A stretch of DNA of 64,000 nt, from NCBI GenBank assembly GCA_029782145.1, contig JAKOVH010000032.1, positions 62,001 to 126,000 on the forward strand, written 5' to 3'. A program made the translations under genes and the position numbers. The DNA is from Actinomycetes bacterium. Lineage in GTDB: Bacteria; Actinomycetota; Acidimicrobiia; Acidimicrobiales; Acidimicrobilacustridaceae. The notes beneath the pieces were generated by a model. The model saw only the letters and a list, made by a program, of their open reading frames with translations. It searched no databases and was not told where the DNA came from. Of this stretch, positions 1-8,458 are shown one piece after another; position 1 is the first letter of the stretch, and each line of letters opens with the position of its first letter.

Positions 1-582
1 ATCCTGAGCCACTACACCACCGCGAAGGTCGACGGCTGCCCGATGGACGAGGCCACCGTCATCGCCGACTCGCTGCTGCTGCTCGACGGCGGCGCCGAGA
101 CCACCCGCACGGTGATCGCCCACACCATCGTCAACCTGTTCCGGAACCCCGCCGAGCTCGAGAAGCTGCGCGACGGCGCCGAACTCACCGTCGCCGTCGA
201 GGAGTTCATCCGCTACGTCACGCCGGTGCACAACATGTGCCGGGTGGCCAAGGTCGACGCCGAGGTCGCGGGCGTCACCATCCCCGCCGGCAACCAGGTC
301 GTGCTGATGTACTCGTCGGCCAACCGCGACGAGGCCCACTTCGACGAGCCCGAGCGCTTCGACGTCACCCGCAACCCGAACAACCACATCGCCTTCGGGT
401 TCGGCACCCACTTCTGCCTGGGCGCCTCGTTGGCCCGCCTCGAGATCCGGGTGTTCTTCGAGGAGCTGCTGCGACGCACCTCGGGCTGGCGCATCGCCGA
501 AGGCACCGAGCCGGTGTGGATGCCCAACGCCTTCGTGCGGGGCATCGAGTCGGCGCAGGTCGAGTTCGACTTCGTGGCCTGA
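1..582 (+). CDS. Cytochrome P450, C-terminal part (5' end outside window)
   Basis: Heme-thiolate monooxygenase. The frame is open from base 1, so only the last 193 residues are seen. They hold the I-helix oxygen-activation stretch GGAETTR (visible residues about 30-36), the K-helix ExxR (EEFIR) and the heme-binding loop FGFGTHFCLG with its cysteine ligand, so the catalytic core is intact. This spacing is that of bacterial class I P450s, which take electrons from a ferredoxin; no ferredoxin gene is visible. The substrate cannot be read from the sequence. A cupin gene follows after one base, suggesting co-transcription. Confidence 0.93.
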   Translation: MLSHYTTAKVDGCPMDEATVIADSLLLLDGGAETTRTVIAHTIVNLFRNPAELEKLRDGAELTVAVEEFIRYVTPVHNMCRVAKVDAEVAGVTIPAGNQVVLMYSSANRDEAHFDEPERFDVTRNPNNHIAFGFGTHFCLGASLARLEIRVFFEELLRRTSGWRIAEGTEPVWMPNAFVRGIESAQVEFDFVA

Positions 583-583
583 C

Positions 584-1138
584 GTGGCCACCGAGGGCGA
601 GCACGCCGAGTCCGGCGCGGCAGAGAGCGAGCTGCCCATCCCGGGCCGGGAGCCGACCTTCCGGCACATGGACGACCCCGACGTGCCGTGGCAGCTGTGC
701 CGAGCCCAGCGCAACGCCGACGGCACCGAGGCCTACGTGCGCGAGAAGTGGTTCGCCTTCAGCCCGGACCCCCAGTACCTGTCGCTCTACGCCGAGTACG
801 ACCCGGGCATGATGGTCCGCCGCCACGGCCACCACAGCCCCCATGTCGTGTTCGTCATCGAGGGCGGGCTGTGGTTCGGCGAGCGCTGGTGCCCGGCCGG
901 CACCCACGTGGAGCTGCCCTACGGGGCCGCGTTCGGGCCGATCCGGGCCGGCGACGAGGGCGCCAAGCTGTTCGAGGTGATGATGGGCGACCCCCGCTCG
1001 TGGGGCGACCAGCCCGAGGTCTACGAGGCGGCGCTGGCCGAGCACGGGGTCACGCCCCTGCCCGACCCGCCCGTCGACTTCCCCGACTGGCTCTCCGACC
1101 TGCGCCAGTCCTGGGCCGGCGCCACCGACGAGGGCTGA
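584..1138 (+). CDS. Cupin-domain protein
   Basis: A 184-residue protein with one cupin-type beta-barrel in its centre. A His-rich segment (RRHGHHSPHVVFVIEGG) followed by the second cupin motif region (GTHVELPYGAAFGP) is the usual metal-binding signature of small cupins. The GTG start lies one base after the P450 stop, which implies translational coupling. An in-frame ATG at 668 would give a shorter protein that keeps the whole barrel and cannot be excluded. The role is unknown; the neighbour suggests processing of the same small molecule as the P450. The gene ends just before a triple palindromic repeat. Confidence 0.75.
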   Translation: MATEGEHAESGAAESELPIPGREPTFRHMDDPDVPWQLCRAQRNADGTEAYVREKWFAFSPDPQYLSLYAEYDPGMMVRRHGHHSPHVVFVIEGGLWFGERWCPAGTHVELPYGAAFGPIRAGDEGAKLFEVMMGDPRSWGDQPEVYEAALAEHGVTPLPDPPVDFPDWLSDLRQSWAGATDEG

Positions 1139-1190
1139 GCTGCTCGACTCGGCTCGTCCCGCTTCTCGGACAGGCCGCCCGACGTCTCCT

Positions 1191-1354
1191 GAGGCAGATC
1201 TGCCGCTCGCAGCAGCACATCTGCCTCCGCTGCGCACCGACCGGCCACTCCTGAGGCAGATCTGCCGCTCGCAGCAGCACATCTGCCTCCGCAGCGCCGC
1301 GACCAGCCACTCCCGAGGCAGATCTGCCGCTCGCAGCAGCACATCTGCCTCCGC
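1191..1354. repeat. Three tandem 40-bp palindromic repeats, 62-bp period (repeat A)
   Basis: Identical 40-bp units start at 1191, 1253 and 1315. Each begins GAGGCAGATCTGCC and ends CACATCTGCCTCCGC. The ends GAGGCAGAT and ATCTGCCTC pair perfectly (9 bp), followed by a C:C mismatch, TGC/GCA, and a small loop. The 22-bp spacers between units are themselves related (both end CCACTCC plus one base). The array fills the whole gap between two convergent genes, so it could act as a bidirectional terminator, but three exact copies with a fixed period exceed what termination needs. Another array with the same period occurs near 30.5 kb. Confidence 0.9.
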
Positions 1355-1364
1355 AGCGGCGCGC

Positions 1365-2027
1365 TCAGGTGCCGGGGGACCAGAGGGGCTCGGGATCGCG
1401 GAAGCCGGGATCGGTGCCCCACTGGTTGCGGAACGACACCTCGTGGGCGGGCTGGCGCTGGGCGACGCCCCACCGGCCGGTGGGATAGCCGAACGACACG
1501 CACCCGGCCATGATCCAGCCCTCGCCCGGGGGCACGCCGAGGATGGTGAGGACCTCGTCGTTGTGGAAGGCGAGCACCTGGGTGAGCGCCGACCCCACGC
1601 CCTCGGCCCGGGCTGCCAGCTGGGCGCTCCACAGGGCCGGGTAGATGGAGCTGCCGCTGGCGTCGTGCTGGGTGAAGCCGAACAGGTAGAGCGGCACCTG
1701 CTCGAAGTGGTCGGCGAGCCACTGGGCCGATCGCTGCACGGCGAGCACCGACTTCGACTCCGGGCTCTCCGGGTCGGCGTGGGCGGCGGCGATGCGCTCG
1801 GCGTAGAGCGTGGCCCACAGCGTCTCCAGGGCCCGGCGGTAGACGGGCCCGACCTGGCCCTTCACCTCCGGGTCGTCGACCAGCAGGAACCGCCAGTTCT
1901 GGGTGTTGCCGCCGCTCGGCGCCCGCACGGCGGCGTCCATGATGCGGGCCTGCACCTCCATCGGCACCGGATCGGGCATGACCCGGCGCATGGCCCGGGT
2001 GGTGTAGAGCGCCTCGCGCACGTCCAT
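1365..2027 (-). CDS. Nitroreductase-family flavoprotein
   Basis: A 220-residue FMN-dependent oxidoreductase of the nitroreductase fold. The N-terminus carries the family pattern of arginines binding FMN phosphate (TTRAMRRVMPDPVP), then APSGGNTQNWRF, the conserved Ser/Gly/Asn/Trp FMN-binding stretch. GWIMAGCVSFGYPTG near the C-terminus is the second cofactor loop. Members reduce nitro groups, quinones or enones with NAD(P)H; the substrate is not predictable here. The start lies 3 bases after the stop of the SCO6745-like gene, so the two form an operon. Confidence 0.88.
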   Translation of the reverse strand: MDVREALYTTRAMRRVMPDPVPMEVQARIMDAAVRAPSGGNTQNWRFLLVDDPEVKGQVGPVYRRALETLWATLYAERIAAAHADPESPESKSVLAVQRSAQWLADHFEQVPLYLFGFTQHDASGSSIYPALWSAQLAARAEGVGSALTQVLAFHNDEVLTILGVPPGEGWIMAGCVSFGYPTGRWGVAQRQPAHEVSFRNQWGTDPGFRDPEPLWSPGT

Positions 2028-2030
2028 CGC

Positions 2031-2780
2031 TCAGGCCCCCTTCGCCGCGGCCCAGCCGGCGTGCAGGGCGTTCACCAGCTCCACGAAGTCGGCGAGCTCG
2101 CCGTCGTCGAGGGCGCTGAGGGCGAGCCCGAACGCCACGTCGGTGCCGGCCTCGGCCTGCTTCCAGCGCCCTTCGACGTCGGCGGCATCCGGCAGCGCCT
2201 CAGGGTCCCAGCCGAAGATCGGCGCCATGTGGGCGGCCCGGAACCCGACGGCCTCCCGCCCAGTCAGGCCCGACGTCAGCACGGCGGCACCGTGGAGAGC
2301 CCCTCGCAGCTCCCGCAGCCCGTTCAGCAGGTACTGCGCTCGCGCCTTGGGCCGGTCGGCGCTGGGTCCCTCGAGGGCTCGCCAGCCGGCGAAGAGCGGC
2401 GCAGCCGACGGCGACGCGGCATCGGTGACCTTGGCGCACAGCTCGATCAGCCGCTCCAGGCCGTCGAGGTCGAGCAGGTTCGCCTCGCCCCAGGCGCCGC
2501 ACAGGCGCACCCACTCCCCGGCGGCCTCCGCCGGCGGCTGCACGGCGCGACCCGACTCCCACAGCGAGCGGACGTGGTCCGGGTTCCAGAACACGAAGGC
2601 GGCGGCCACCACGTCGGCGTGGGTGTCGCCGAGGGCACCACCACGGCCGAGGACGTAGAAGTCGACGCCGGAGTAGCCGAGCTCGGCACCCCGGGCGTAG
2701 GTCGACATGTCGAGCATGAAGGCGCCGCCCAGCTGCTCGATGGCGACGGCGGTGGCGCGTGCGGCGTCCTGCGGCTCCAT
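2031..2780 (-). CDS. SCO6745-like all-helical protein
   Basis: A 249-residue, mostly helical, Ala-rich soluble protein without signal peptide. The N-terminal pattern (ARGAELGYSG, then FYVLGRGGALGD, then AAFVFWNP and VRSLWE) matches what I recall of the actinobacterial SCO6745 family, which has no established function. A good ribosome site (GGGGGAA) precedes the ATG. It is co-transcribed with the nitroreductase downstream. Assignment rests on remembered family patterns rather than on a search; the function is unknown. Confidence 0.6.
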   Translation of the reverse strand: MEPQDAARATAVAIEQLGGAFMLDMSTYARGAELGYSGVDFYVLGRGGALGDTHADVVAAAFVFWNPDHVRSLWESGRAVQPPAEAAGEWVRLCGAWGEANLLDLDGLERLIELCAKVTDAASPSAAPLFAGWRALEGPSADRPKARAQYLLNGLRELRGALHGAAVLTSGLTGREAVGFRAAHMAPIFGWDPEALPDAADVEGRWKQAEAGTDVAFGLALSALDDGELADFVELVNALHAGWAAAKGA

Positions 2781-2842
2781 GTGGTTCCCCCTGTCGTGGA
2801 CCGGACGGGCGAACCCTACGCGCTCCCACCCCCTCCCCCCGT

Positions 2843-2890
2843 CCGCTGGCTCGATCGATCACCTCATGAGGTCACCGATCGAGCCAGCGG
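2843..2890. terminator. Long perfect-stem hairpin (repeat-like palindrome C)
   Basis: Arms CCGCTGGCTCGATCG (2843-2857) and CGATCGAGCCAGCGG (2876-2890) are perfect complements over 15 bp. Between them sits a second palindrome, ACCTCATGAGGT. It lies downstream of the SDR gene (minus strand) and upstream of the SCO6745-like gene. There is no U-tract on either strand, so a terminator role is plausible but not certain; a protein-binding or repeat-element role is possible. Confidence 0.55.
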
Positions 2891-2931
2891 AGGTGCTGGT
2901 GCCGGGGCGGGGGTGTCTGGGGGCGGGAGGG

Positions 2932-3813
2932 TCAGCTGATCTCGGCCATGAAGAGGGGCGGGAGCTCGCCCCGGCCGATGGCGTCGGCCCGCTGGTGGAG
3001 CATCTGCGCGACGTCGTCGAGGTCGTGGCTGATGATGTAGCGCCCTTCCTTGATGCCCTCGACGCAGAACCGGCCGAGCTCGTCGACGTCCATGATCTTC
3101 AGCTCGCGGCCGGCCTCGGCCATGGCCTTCTTGAAGTCCTCGATGGTGGTGACCCGCGCCGCTTCCCGCTGCTTCTGGCGGGCCAGCTCGGCAGGCCGGT
3201 TTCGCTGGGCGGTCCACAGCCCGGTCTCGAGCAGGCCGCCGGACGGGTAAAAGACGGCCGCTCGCACCTGGTCGGTCTCGGCGATGAGCTGCTGGGCGAG
3301 GGCTTCGGTGAAGCACGACACCGCCGCCTTCGAGGTGGCGTACACCGAGGCGTGCGGCACCGGGGCGAAGCCGCCGTCGCCGGAGGACGTGTTGACCACG
3401 CGGCCCCACTCCCCCGACTCGAGCATGCGCGGCACGAAGGCCAGCACGCCGTTGACGACGCCGAACACGTTGACGCCGAGGCACCACTTCCAGTCGTTGG
3501 GCTCCTGCTCCCACGGCTTGCCGCCGCCGCCGGAGGTGACCCCGGCGTTGTTGAAGAGCAGGTGGCAGGCGCCGTGCTCGGCGTAGACCCGGTCGGCGAG
3601 GGCCTCGACCGACGCGGCGTCCGACACGTCGGTGACCACGCCGCTCACCGGCCCGAGCGCCGACAGCTCGGCCACCGTGGCGTCGAGCGCCGGCGCCTCG
3701 ACGTCGGCCAGCACGACGGTGCAGCCCTCGCCCAGCAGCGCCTTGGCGAGGCCCTTGCCTACGCCGCTGGCCCCGCCGGTGACCACCGCGACGCGCCCGT
3801 CCAGATCCTCCAT
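2932..3813 (-). CDS. Short-chain dehydrogenase/reductase
   Basis: A 293-residue classical SDR, an NAD(P)-dependent alcohol/ketone oxidoreductase. Visible motifs are the cofactor loop GGASGVGKG, the structural LFNNAG, the catalytic serine after NTSSG, and the YATSK catalytic Tyr/Lys pair. The ATG at 3813 has a strong GAGGGGGAG ribosome site; a longer reading frame upstream lacks one. The C-terminal third is longer than in minimal SDRs and ends in a helical tail. Substrate unknown; neighbours suggest steroid, terpenoid or fatty-acid-like compounds. Confidence 0.9.
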   Translation of the reverse strand: MEDLDGRVAVVTGGASGVGKGLAKALLGEGCTVVLADVEAPALDATVAELSALGPVSGVVTDVSDAASVEALADRVYAEHGACHLLFNNAGVTSGGGGKPWEQEPNDWKWCLGVNVFGVVNGVLAFVPRMLESGEWGRVVNTSSGDGGFAPVPHASVYATSKAAVSCFTEALAQQLIAETDQVRAAVFYPSGGLLETGLWTAQRNRPAELARQKQREAARVTTIEDFKKAMAEAGRELKIMDVDELGRFCVEGIKEGRYIISHDLDDVAQMLHQRADAIGRGELPPLFMAEIS

Positions 3814-3949
3814 GGCTCCCCCTCGTGCGACCGGCCGCACCCCCGGCGCGGCGACGGGCGCGACCGTAGCCGCGCTCGCACCGCTCCGTGACGCCGTTAC
3901 AGAACGGTCGCCGGCCCCGCCGTCGGTGGCCCCGCCGCCGGCGGGCGGG

Positions 3950-5251
3950 TCAGTACTGCTCGGCCATCCGCTCGAGCAGCTCGGCCCACTCCGCCCGGGC
4001 CGCGGCCCGGCGCTCGGGCAGGTGCTCGCTCGGCCAGTCGCCCGCGGCAGGCGAGTGCTCCTTGAGCACCTCGCGGGCCACCGTGATCTTGTGCACCTCG
4101 CTCGGCCCGTCGGCGATGCCCATCGACACGGCGGACATGAGCATGCGCGCCAACGGCATCTCGTTCGACACGCCGAGGGCGCCGTGCAGCTGCATCGTCC
4201 GCAGCACGGCCTCCCGGTACACCTTCGGGGTCGCCACCTTCACGCCGGCGATCTCCTTGCGGGCCGCGTGGCCGCCCACCTGGTCGACCCGCCACGCCGC
4301 GTGCAGCACCTGCAGGCGGAACTGCGTGAGCTCGATCCAGGCGTCGGCGACCTTCTCCTGGGTCATCTGCTTCTTGGCCAGCAGCTGGCCCTGGGTGGTG
4401 CGGCTCAGCGCCCGCTCACAGAGCATGTCGAGGCACCGGCTGACCGCCCCCACGGTGCGCATGGCGTGGTGCAGGCGCCCGCCACCGAGACGGGTCTGGG
4501 CCACGTTGAAGGCGTTGCCCTCACCGCCCAGCAGGTTCTCGGCCGGCACCCGCACCGCGTTGTACCGCACGTAGGCGTGGCTGCCGTGGCCCTCGGCCTC
4601 CTCGCCCACGCCGACGTTGCGGACCACCTCGATGCCGGGCGTGTCGGCCGGGACGAGGAACATCGACATGCCCTTGTAGATGGGCACGTCAGGGTCGGTG
4701 ACGGCCATGACCACCACGAACGAGGCGTACTTCAGCGACGACGAGAACCACTTCTCCCCGTCGATCACCCACTCGTCGCCGTCGCGCACCGCACGGGTGC
4801 GGAACACCCCCGGGTCGGCACCGCCCTGGGGCTCGGTCATCGAGTAGCACGAGGAGATCTCACCGTCGAGCAGCGGCTGGAGGTAGCGCTCCTTCTGCTC
4901 GGGCGTGCCGTAGTGGGCGATGATCTCGGCGTTGCCCGAGTCGGGCGCCTGGCTGCCGAACACCGTGGGGCCGAACTGCGAGCGGCCGAGGATCTCGTTC
5001 ATGTAGGCCAGGCGCACCTGGCCGTAGCCCTGACCGCCGTACTCGGGGGTGAGGTGGCACGACCACAGCCCCTCGCCCTTCACCACCTGCTGAAGGGGGC
5101 GGATGGCCTCGGTGTAGAAGGGCCCGGAGCGGTCGTAGGTGCCCTCCTCGCCCTGGAAGGCGAGGTCGAGGGGCTCGACGCGCTCCTTCACGAACCCGCG
5201 GATCCAGTCGAGCTGGTCCTGGAACGCCGGATCGATGCTGAAGTCGGCCAT
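3950..5251 (-). CDS. Acyl-CoA dehydrogenase family protein
   Basis: A 433-residue FAD-dependent acyl-CoA dehydrogenase introducing an alpha-beta double bond into an acyl-CoA. In order: the helical N-terminal domain, the beta-domain with YSMTEPQGGADPG and KWFSSS (FAD contact), and the C-terminal helical domain with MQLHGALGVSNE and DGPSEVHK. The aspartate/glutamate near the last motif is where the catalytic base lies in ACAD10/11- and FadE2-like proteins. The length is slightly above the usual 380-400 because of a C-terminal extension. The start has GGGGGAG upstream. Substrate chain length cannot be inferred. Confidence 0.92.
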   Translation of the reverse strand: MADFSIDPAFQDQLDWIRGFVKERVEPLDLAFQGEEGTYDRSGPFYTEAIRPLQQVVKGEGLWSCHLTPEYGGQGYGQVRLAYMNEILGRSQFGPTVFGSQAPDSGNAEIIAHYGTPEQKERYLQPLLDGEISSCYSMTEPQGGADPGVFRTRAVRDGDEWVIDGEKWFSSSLKYASFVVVMAVTDPDVPIYKGMSMFLVPADTPGIEVVRNVGVGEEAEGHGSHAYVRYNAVRVPAENLLGGEGNAFNVAQTRLGGGRLHHAMRTVGAVSRCLDMLCERALSRTTQGQLLAKKQMTQEKVADAWIELTQFRLQVLHAAWRVDQVGGHAARKEIAGVKVATPKVYREAVLRTMQLHGALGVSNEMPLARMLMSAVSMGIADGPSEVHKITVAREVLKEHSPAAGDWPSEHLPERRAAARAEWAELLERMAEQY

Positions 5252-5398
5252 GCCGCGGCTCCCCCCTGTCGGGCTGTGGACCGGGCCACGCTACGTGCCG
5301 GGCCGAGGCGCGGCGAACGGCCCCGAGCGCGGTGAGCCGGCGGGCGCGAGGATGGGATCCGACGGGGCGAGCGGCGCCCCACGCCCCAGGGGGACGAC

Positions 5399-5788
5399 AT
5401 GGCCGACAGCCCGGACTACGAGCAGCTGGTGAAGGACTTCTGCGCCGCCTGGGCGGACGGCGACCTCGACCGGGTGGTGAGCTGGTTCACCGAGGATGGC
5501 GTGTACCACAACATCCCGGTCGACCCGCTGGTGGGCCACGAGGCGATCCGCGGGATGATCGAGGCGTTCACGGCCGGGCTGACCGTCGTGGAGTTCAAGA
5601 TCCTGAAGATGCTGTCCGACGGGCCCACCGTGGTCACCGAGCGGGTCGACATCTTCGAGAAGCCCGACGGCAGCCGGGTCGAGCTGCCCGTCATGGGCAT
5701 CTTCGAGTTCCGCGGCGACAAGATCGCCCACTGGCGCGAGTACTTCGACCTCAACCAGTTCATGTCCCAGGCCATGCCCGCCGAGTAG
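5399..5788 (+). CDS. Limonene-1,2-epoxide hydrolase-like protein
   Basis: A 129-residue protein of the SnoaL/limonene-epoxide-hydrolase fold. The pattern ADGDLDRVVSWFTEDGVYHN is typical of the family. The Asp-Arg-Asp relay of the hydrolase appears to be present: TERVDIF supplies Arg and Asp, and WREYFDLNQF supplies the second Asp. This supports a real epoxide hydrolase rather than a ketosteroid-isomerase-like relative. The ATG has an AGGGGGAC ribosome site. It faces an alpha/beta hydrolase gene convergently. Confidence 0.82.
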   Translation: MADSPDYEQLVKDFCAAWADGDLDRVVSWFTEDGVYHNIPVDPLVGHEAIRGMIEAFTAGLTVVEFKILKMLSDGPTVVTERVDIFEKPDGSRVELPVMGIFEFRGDKIAHWREYFDLNQFMSQAMPAE

Positions 5789-5816
5789 CGATCCGCTCTC
5801 GCGGAGCGCGGCAGGC

Positions 5817-6611
5817 TCAGCCCGAGAGGAAGTCGAGCACCTCGGGGAAGGCAGCCCGGTCCTGGGCGAAGAAGCCGTGGCCTCCCTCGTAGACCCGCAG
5901 CTCGGCGCCGGCGACTCGCGACACGATGGCGTGGCTGTTGGCCAGCGGGGCGATGCCGTCGTAGCGGCCGGCCGCCACGAGGGTCGGGCAGGCGATGCGG
6001 TGCAGGCGGTCCCAGACGTCGTGGGACCGTCGGGCCTCGAGCTGCTCGCGCTCCCCGCGCTCCTGCTCGGTGCCGGCGGGCGCGCCCATGCGGGCCGACA
6101 GGCCGTCGACCATCAGGCGGTCGACCGGGTGGGCGGCCAGCCACTCGTCGTCGAACCGCGTGTCCATCAGCGTGGTGGACACGGCCACGCGCTCCTCGGG
6201 TGGGAGGTCTCGCAGCTCGTGCAGGGGATACGACGATCCGCCCTCCCCGCCGGGCGAGGTGCAGAGCAGCGCCAACCGCTCCACCCGCTCGGGCGCGGTC
6301 ACGGCGAGCTCCTGGGCGACCATGCCGCCGAAGCTCACACCCACGACCCGGCAGCTGCTCCAGCCCACGTGGTCGAGCAGGGCCAGGGCGTCGGCGGCGT
6401 AGTCGGCCATGGTGTACGGCCCCGGCGGGACGCTCGTGCGCCCGAGGCCGCGCTGGTCGTGGGCCACCACCCCGAAGCGAGACCCGAACACCTCGACCAT
6501 CGGGCGCGTCGTGGCGAGCGTGGCGGTGGACCCGTTGAGGAACAGCAGCGGCGCGCCGTCGCCGAAGCGCTCGTAGTACAGCTCGATCCCGTTGACGCTG
6601 GCGTGGGGCAC
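5817..6611 (-). CDS. Alpha/beta-fold hydrolase
   Basis: A 264-residue alpha/beta hydrolase. The oxyanion region LFLNGS, the nucleophile elbow GVSFGG (Ser), an aspartate in the ALLDHV/AAGRYDG regions and the late catalytic His in EGGHGFFAQD form a normal triad. Members hydrolyse esters, lactones or enol-lactones. The start is GTG. No ribosome site is visible, but TACGTT lies 7 bases upstream at the distance expected of a -10 box for a leaderless mRNA, which is common in Actinobacteria. Substrate unknown. Confidence 0.85.
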   Translation of the reverse strand: MPHASVNGIELYYERFGDGAPLLFLNGSTATLATTRPMVEVFGSRFGVVAHDQRGLGRTSVPPGPYTMADYAADALALLDHVGWSSCRVVGVSFGGMVAQELAVTAPERVERLALLCTSPGGEGGSSYPLHELRDLPPEERVAVSTTLMDTRFDDEWLAAHPVDRLMVDGLSARMGAPAGTEQERGEREQLEARRSHDVWDRLHRIACPTLVAAGRYDGIAPLANSHAIVSRVAGAELRVYEGGHGFFAQDRAAFPEVLDFLSG

Positions 6612-6684
6612 GACGGCGAACGTAGCGGAGGCCGTCCGTGGCTCGCGGCGGCGCTCCTGCGGTGGCGGGTCAGCGCGGCGTGGG

Positions 6685-7020
6685 TCAGGCGACCTGGCCG
6701 GTGCCGCCCGCGGCCGTCACCACGGGGTGGCCCGCCGCCGCCCACGCCTGCATGCCACCCGTGAGGTTCACCGCGTCGAAGCCCTCGGCCACGAGGAACT
6801 GGGTGGCGGCCGTGGAGCGGTTGCCCGACCGGCAGATGCACACGATGCGCCGGCCCCGGGGCAGGCGGTCGAGGTGGTCGGGCAGGTCGCCCAACGCCAC
6901 GTGCAGCGCGCCGGGCGCGTGGCCGGCGGCGAACTCGGCGGCCTCCCGCACGTCGAGGCGCAGGTCGTCGCCCGTGGCCGCCGCGACGGTGTCGACGTCG
7001 ATGGACGGGACGGCGCTCAT
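6685..7020 (-). CDS. Single-domain rhodanese
   Basis: A 111-residue rhodanese-fold sulfurtransferase with the active-site loop CRSGNRS (catalytic Cys) and the closing pattern NLTGGMQAW. It would carry a persulfide on that cysteine. Its ATG overlaps the stop of the upstream persulfide dioxygenase-like gene (ATGA), so the two are translationally coupled. It probably passes sulfane sulfur to or from the dioxygenase. Confidence 0.92.
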   Translation of the reverse strand: MSAVPSIDVDTVAAATGDDLRLDVREAAEFAAGHAPGALHVALGDLPDHLDRLPRGRRIVCICRSGNRSTAATQFLVAEGFDAVNLTGGMQAWAAAGHPVVTAAGGTGQVA

Positions 7021-8408
7021 CGGCCCGCCTGCTGCAGCTGGAGGCCCGACGGCCAGGCGCCGTAGCCGCCGAGCAGGTCGGAGACGTCGCGGAAGCCGAC
7101 CGAGCGGAGGTAGCTGGCGCCCGTGCTGGAGCGATAGCCGCCGGCGCAGTAGACGACCGTGGGCGCCTCGGGGTCGAGCTCGCCGAGGCGGGTCGTGATG
7201 GCGGCGAGCGGGATGTTCACCGCGCCCGGCAGCCCGCCCAGGGCGTGCTCGCCCTCGTTGCGCACGTCGACGACCTGGAGCCCCGGCACGCTCGCGTAGG
7301 CGCCCTCGAGCTCGGCCGGCGTGAGGCGCGACGCCCGCCTGACCTCGTCGGGGTGCGCCAGCAGCGCCTCCTGGGGGTTCTCCAGGTGGCCCAGCACCCG
7401 GTCCATGCCGATGCGGGCCAGACGGACCTTGGCCTCCAGCTCGGTGCCCGGCTCGCAGACGAGCACGATGTCGCGCTCCGCGGTGACGATGTCGCCGGCG
7501 TACTCGGCGAAGCGCCCGCCCAGGCCCACGTTGACCGAGCCGGCCAGGTGGCCGTTGGCGAAGCTGCGCTCGTCGCGGCTGTCGATCACCACCGCGCCCG
7601 CGTCGCGCGCCGCCACGACCTGCTCCCACGTCATGGGCTGCGGCGGCTCGGTGTCCTCCAGGGTCTGGCGCAGGCGCTTGTTGTGGGCGGCGTTGAAGGC
7701 GAAGTACAGCGGGGCGACCGTCTGGCCCTGGGTCACGGCCTCGACGAAGTCGTCCTCGCTCATGGGGGCGAGCGCGTAGTTCGCCCGGCGCTGCTCGCCG
7801 ATGGTCGACATGGTCTCGGTGGACAGCGCCTTGCCGCACGCCGAGCCGGCGCCGTGGGCCGGGAAGACGCGCGTCTCGTCGGGCAGGGTGAGCAGCTTGT
7901 CGTGCAGCGAGTGGTAGAGCTGGCGGCCGAGCTCGTCGGCGGTGACGCCCACGGAGCTGAGCAGGTCGGGGCGCCCCACGTCGCCGATGAACAGCGTGTC
8001 GCCGGTGAGCACGGCGTAAGGCACCACGTCGGTGGGCCGCTCGTAGACGACGACGCTGATCGACTCGGGCGTGTGGCCCGGCGTGTGGAGGATCTCGAGC
8101 TGCACCTGTCCCAGGCTCAGTCGCTGCCCGTCGGCGAGCAGGTCGACGTCGTACTCCGGCCGGGCGACGTCGCCGTAGGAGATCACCGCGCCGGTGGCGG
8201 CGGCCAGCTCGAGGTGCCCGGAGATGAAGTCGGCGTGGAAGTGGGTCTCGATCACCCGCTCGATGGTGAGCCCCAGCCGCTCGGCGTCGCGCAGGTAGCC
8301 GGTGACGTCACGTTGCGGATCGACGACCACCGCCCGCCCGGTCGTCTCGTCGCCCACGAGGTACGACGCGTGGGAGAGGCACTCCAGGTAGTACTGCTCG
8401 AAGACCAC
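7017..8408 (-). CDS. Persulfide dioxygenase-rhodanese fusion (CstB/Blh-like)
   Basis: A 463-residue protein: an N-terminal metallo-beta-lactamase domain (about 1-240) and two rhodanese domains. THFHADFISGH gives the His-x-His-x-Asp iron ligands of persulfide dioxygenases, which oxidise glutathione, mycothiol or CoA persulfides to sulfite. The first rhodanese domain has CEPGTE, a non-standard loop, and may be inactive; the second has VVYCAGGYRSS, a usable loop. I chose the GTG at 8408 because GGAGGT lies 7 bases upstream and the protein then begins MVFEQYY, as in the family; a 36-codon upstream extension has no such support. A CsoR/CstR-type operator lies 50 bp upstream. Confidence 0.88.
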   Translation of the reverse strand: MVFEQYYLECLSHASYLVGDETTGRAVVVDPQRDVTGYLRDAERLGLTIERVIETHFHADFISGHLELAAATGAVISYGDVARPEYDVDLLADGQRLSLGQVQLEILHTPGHTPESISVVVYERPTDVVPYAVLTGDTLFIGDVGRPDLLSSVGVTADELGRQLYHSLHDKLLTLPDETRVFPAHGAGSACGKALSTETMSTIGEQRRANYALAPMSEDDFVEAVTQGQTVAPLYFAFNAAHNKRLRQTLEDTEPPQPMTWEQVVAARDAGAVVIDSRDERSFANGHLAGSVNVGLGGRFAEYAGDIVTAERDIVLVCEPGTELEAKVRLARIGMDRVLGHLENPQEALLAHPDEVRRASRLTPAELEGAYASVPGLQVVDVRNEGEHALGGLPGAVNIPLAAITTRLGELDPEAPTVVYCAGGYRSSTGASYLRSVGFRDVSDLLGGYGAWPSGLQLQQAGR

Positions 8409-8458
8409 TGCCTGCACCTCCAGGTCGGTCCGGCACCGTTCGACGACGATCCTACAGG

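Noticed and set aside
1191..1354. CRISPR array
   Set aside because: Only three units, each strongly palindromic over its whole length, with related spacers of 22 bp, and no cas genes in the window.
1..8408. A dedicated secondary-metabolite gene cluster
   Set aside because: P450, cupin, nitroreductase and epoxide-hydrolase-like genes are on both strands in separate units, with no polyketide, peptide or terpene synthase core enzyme.
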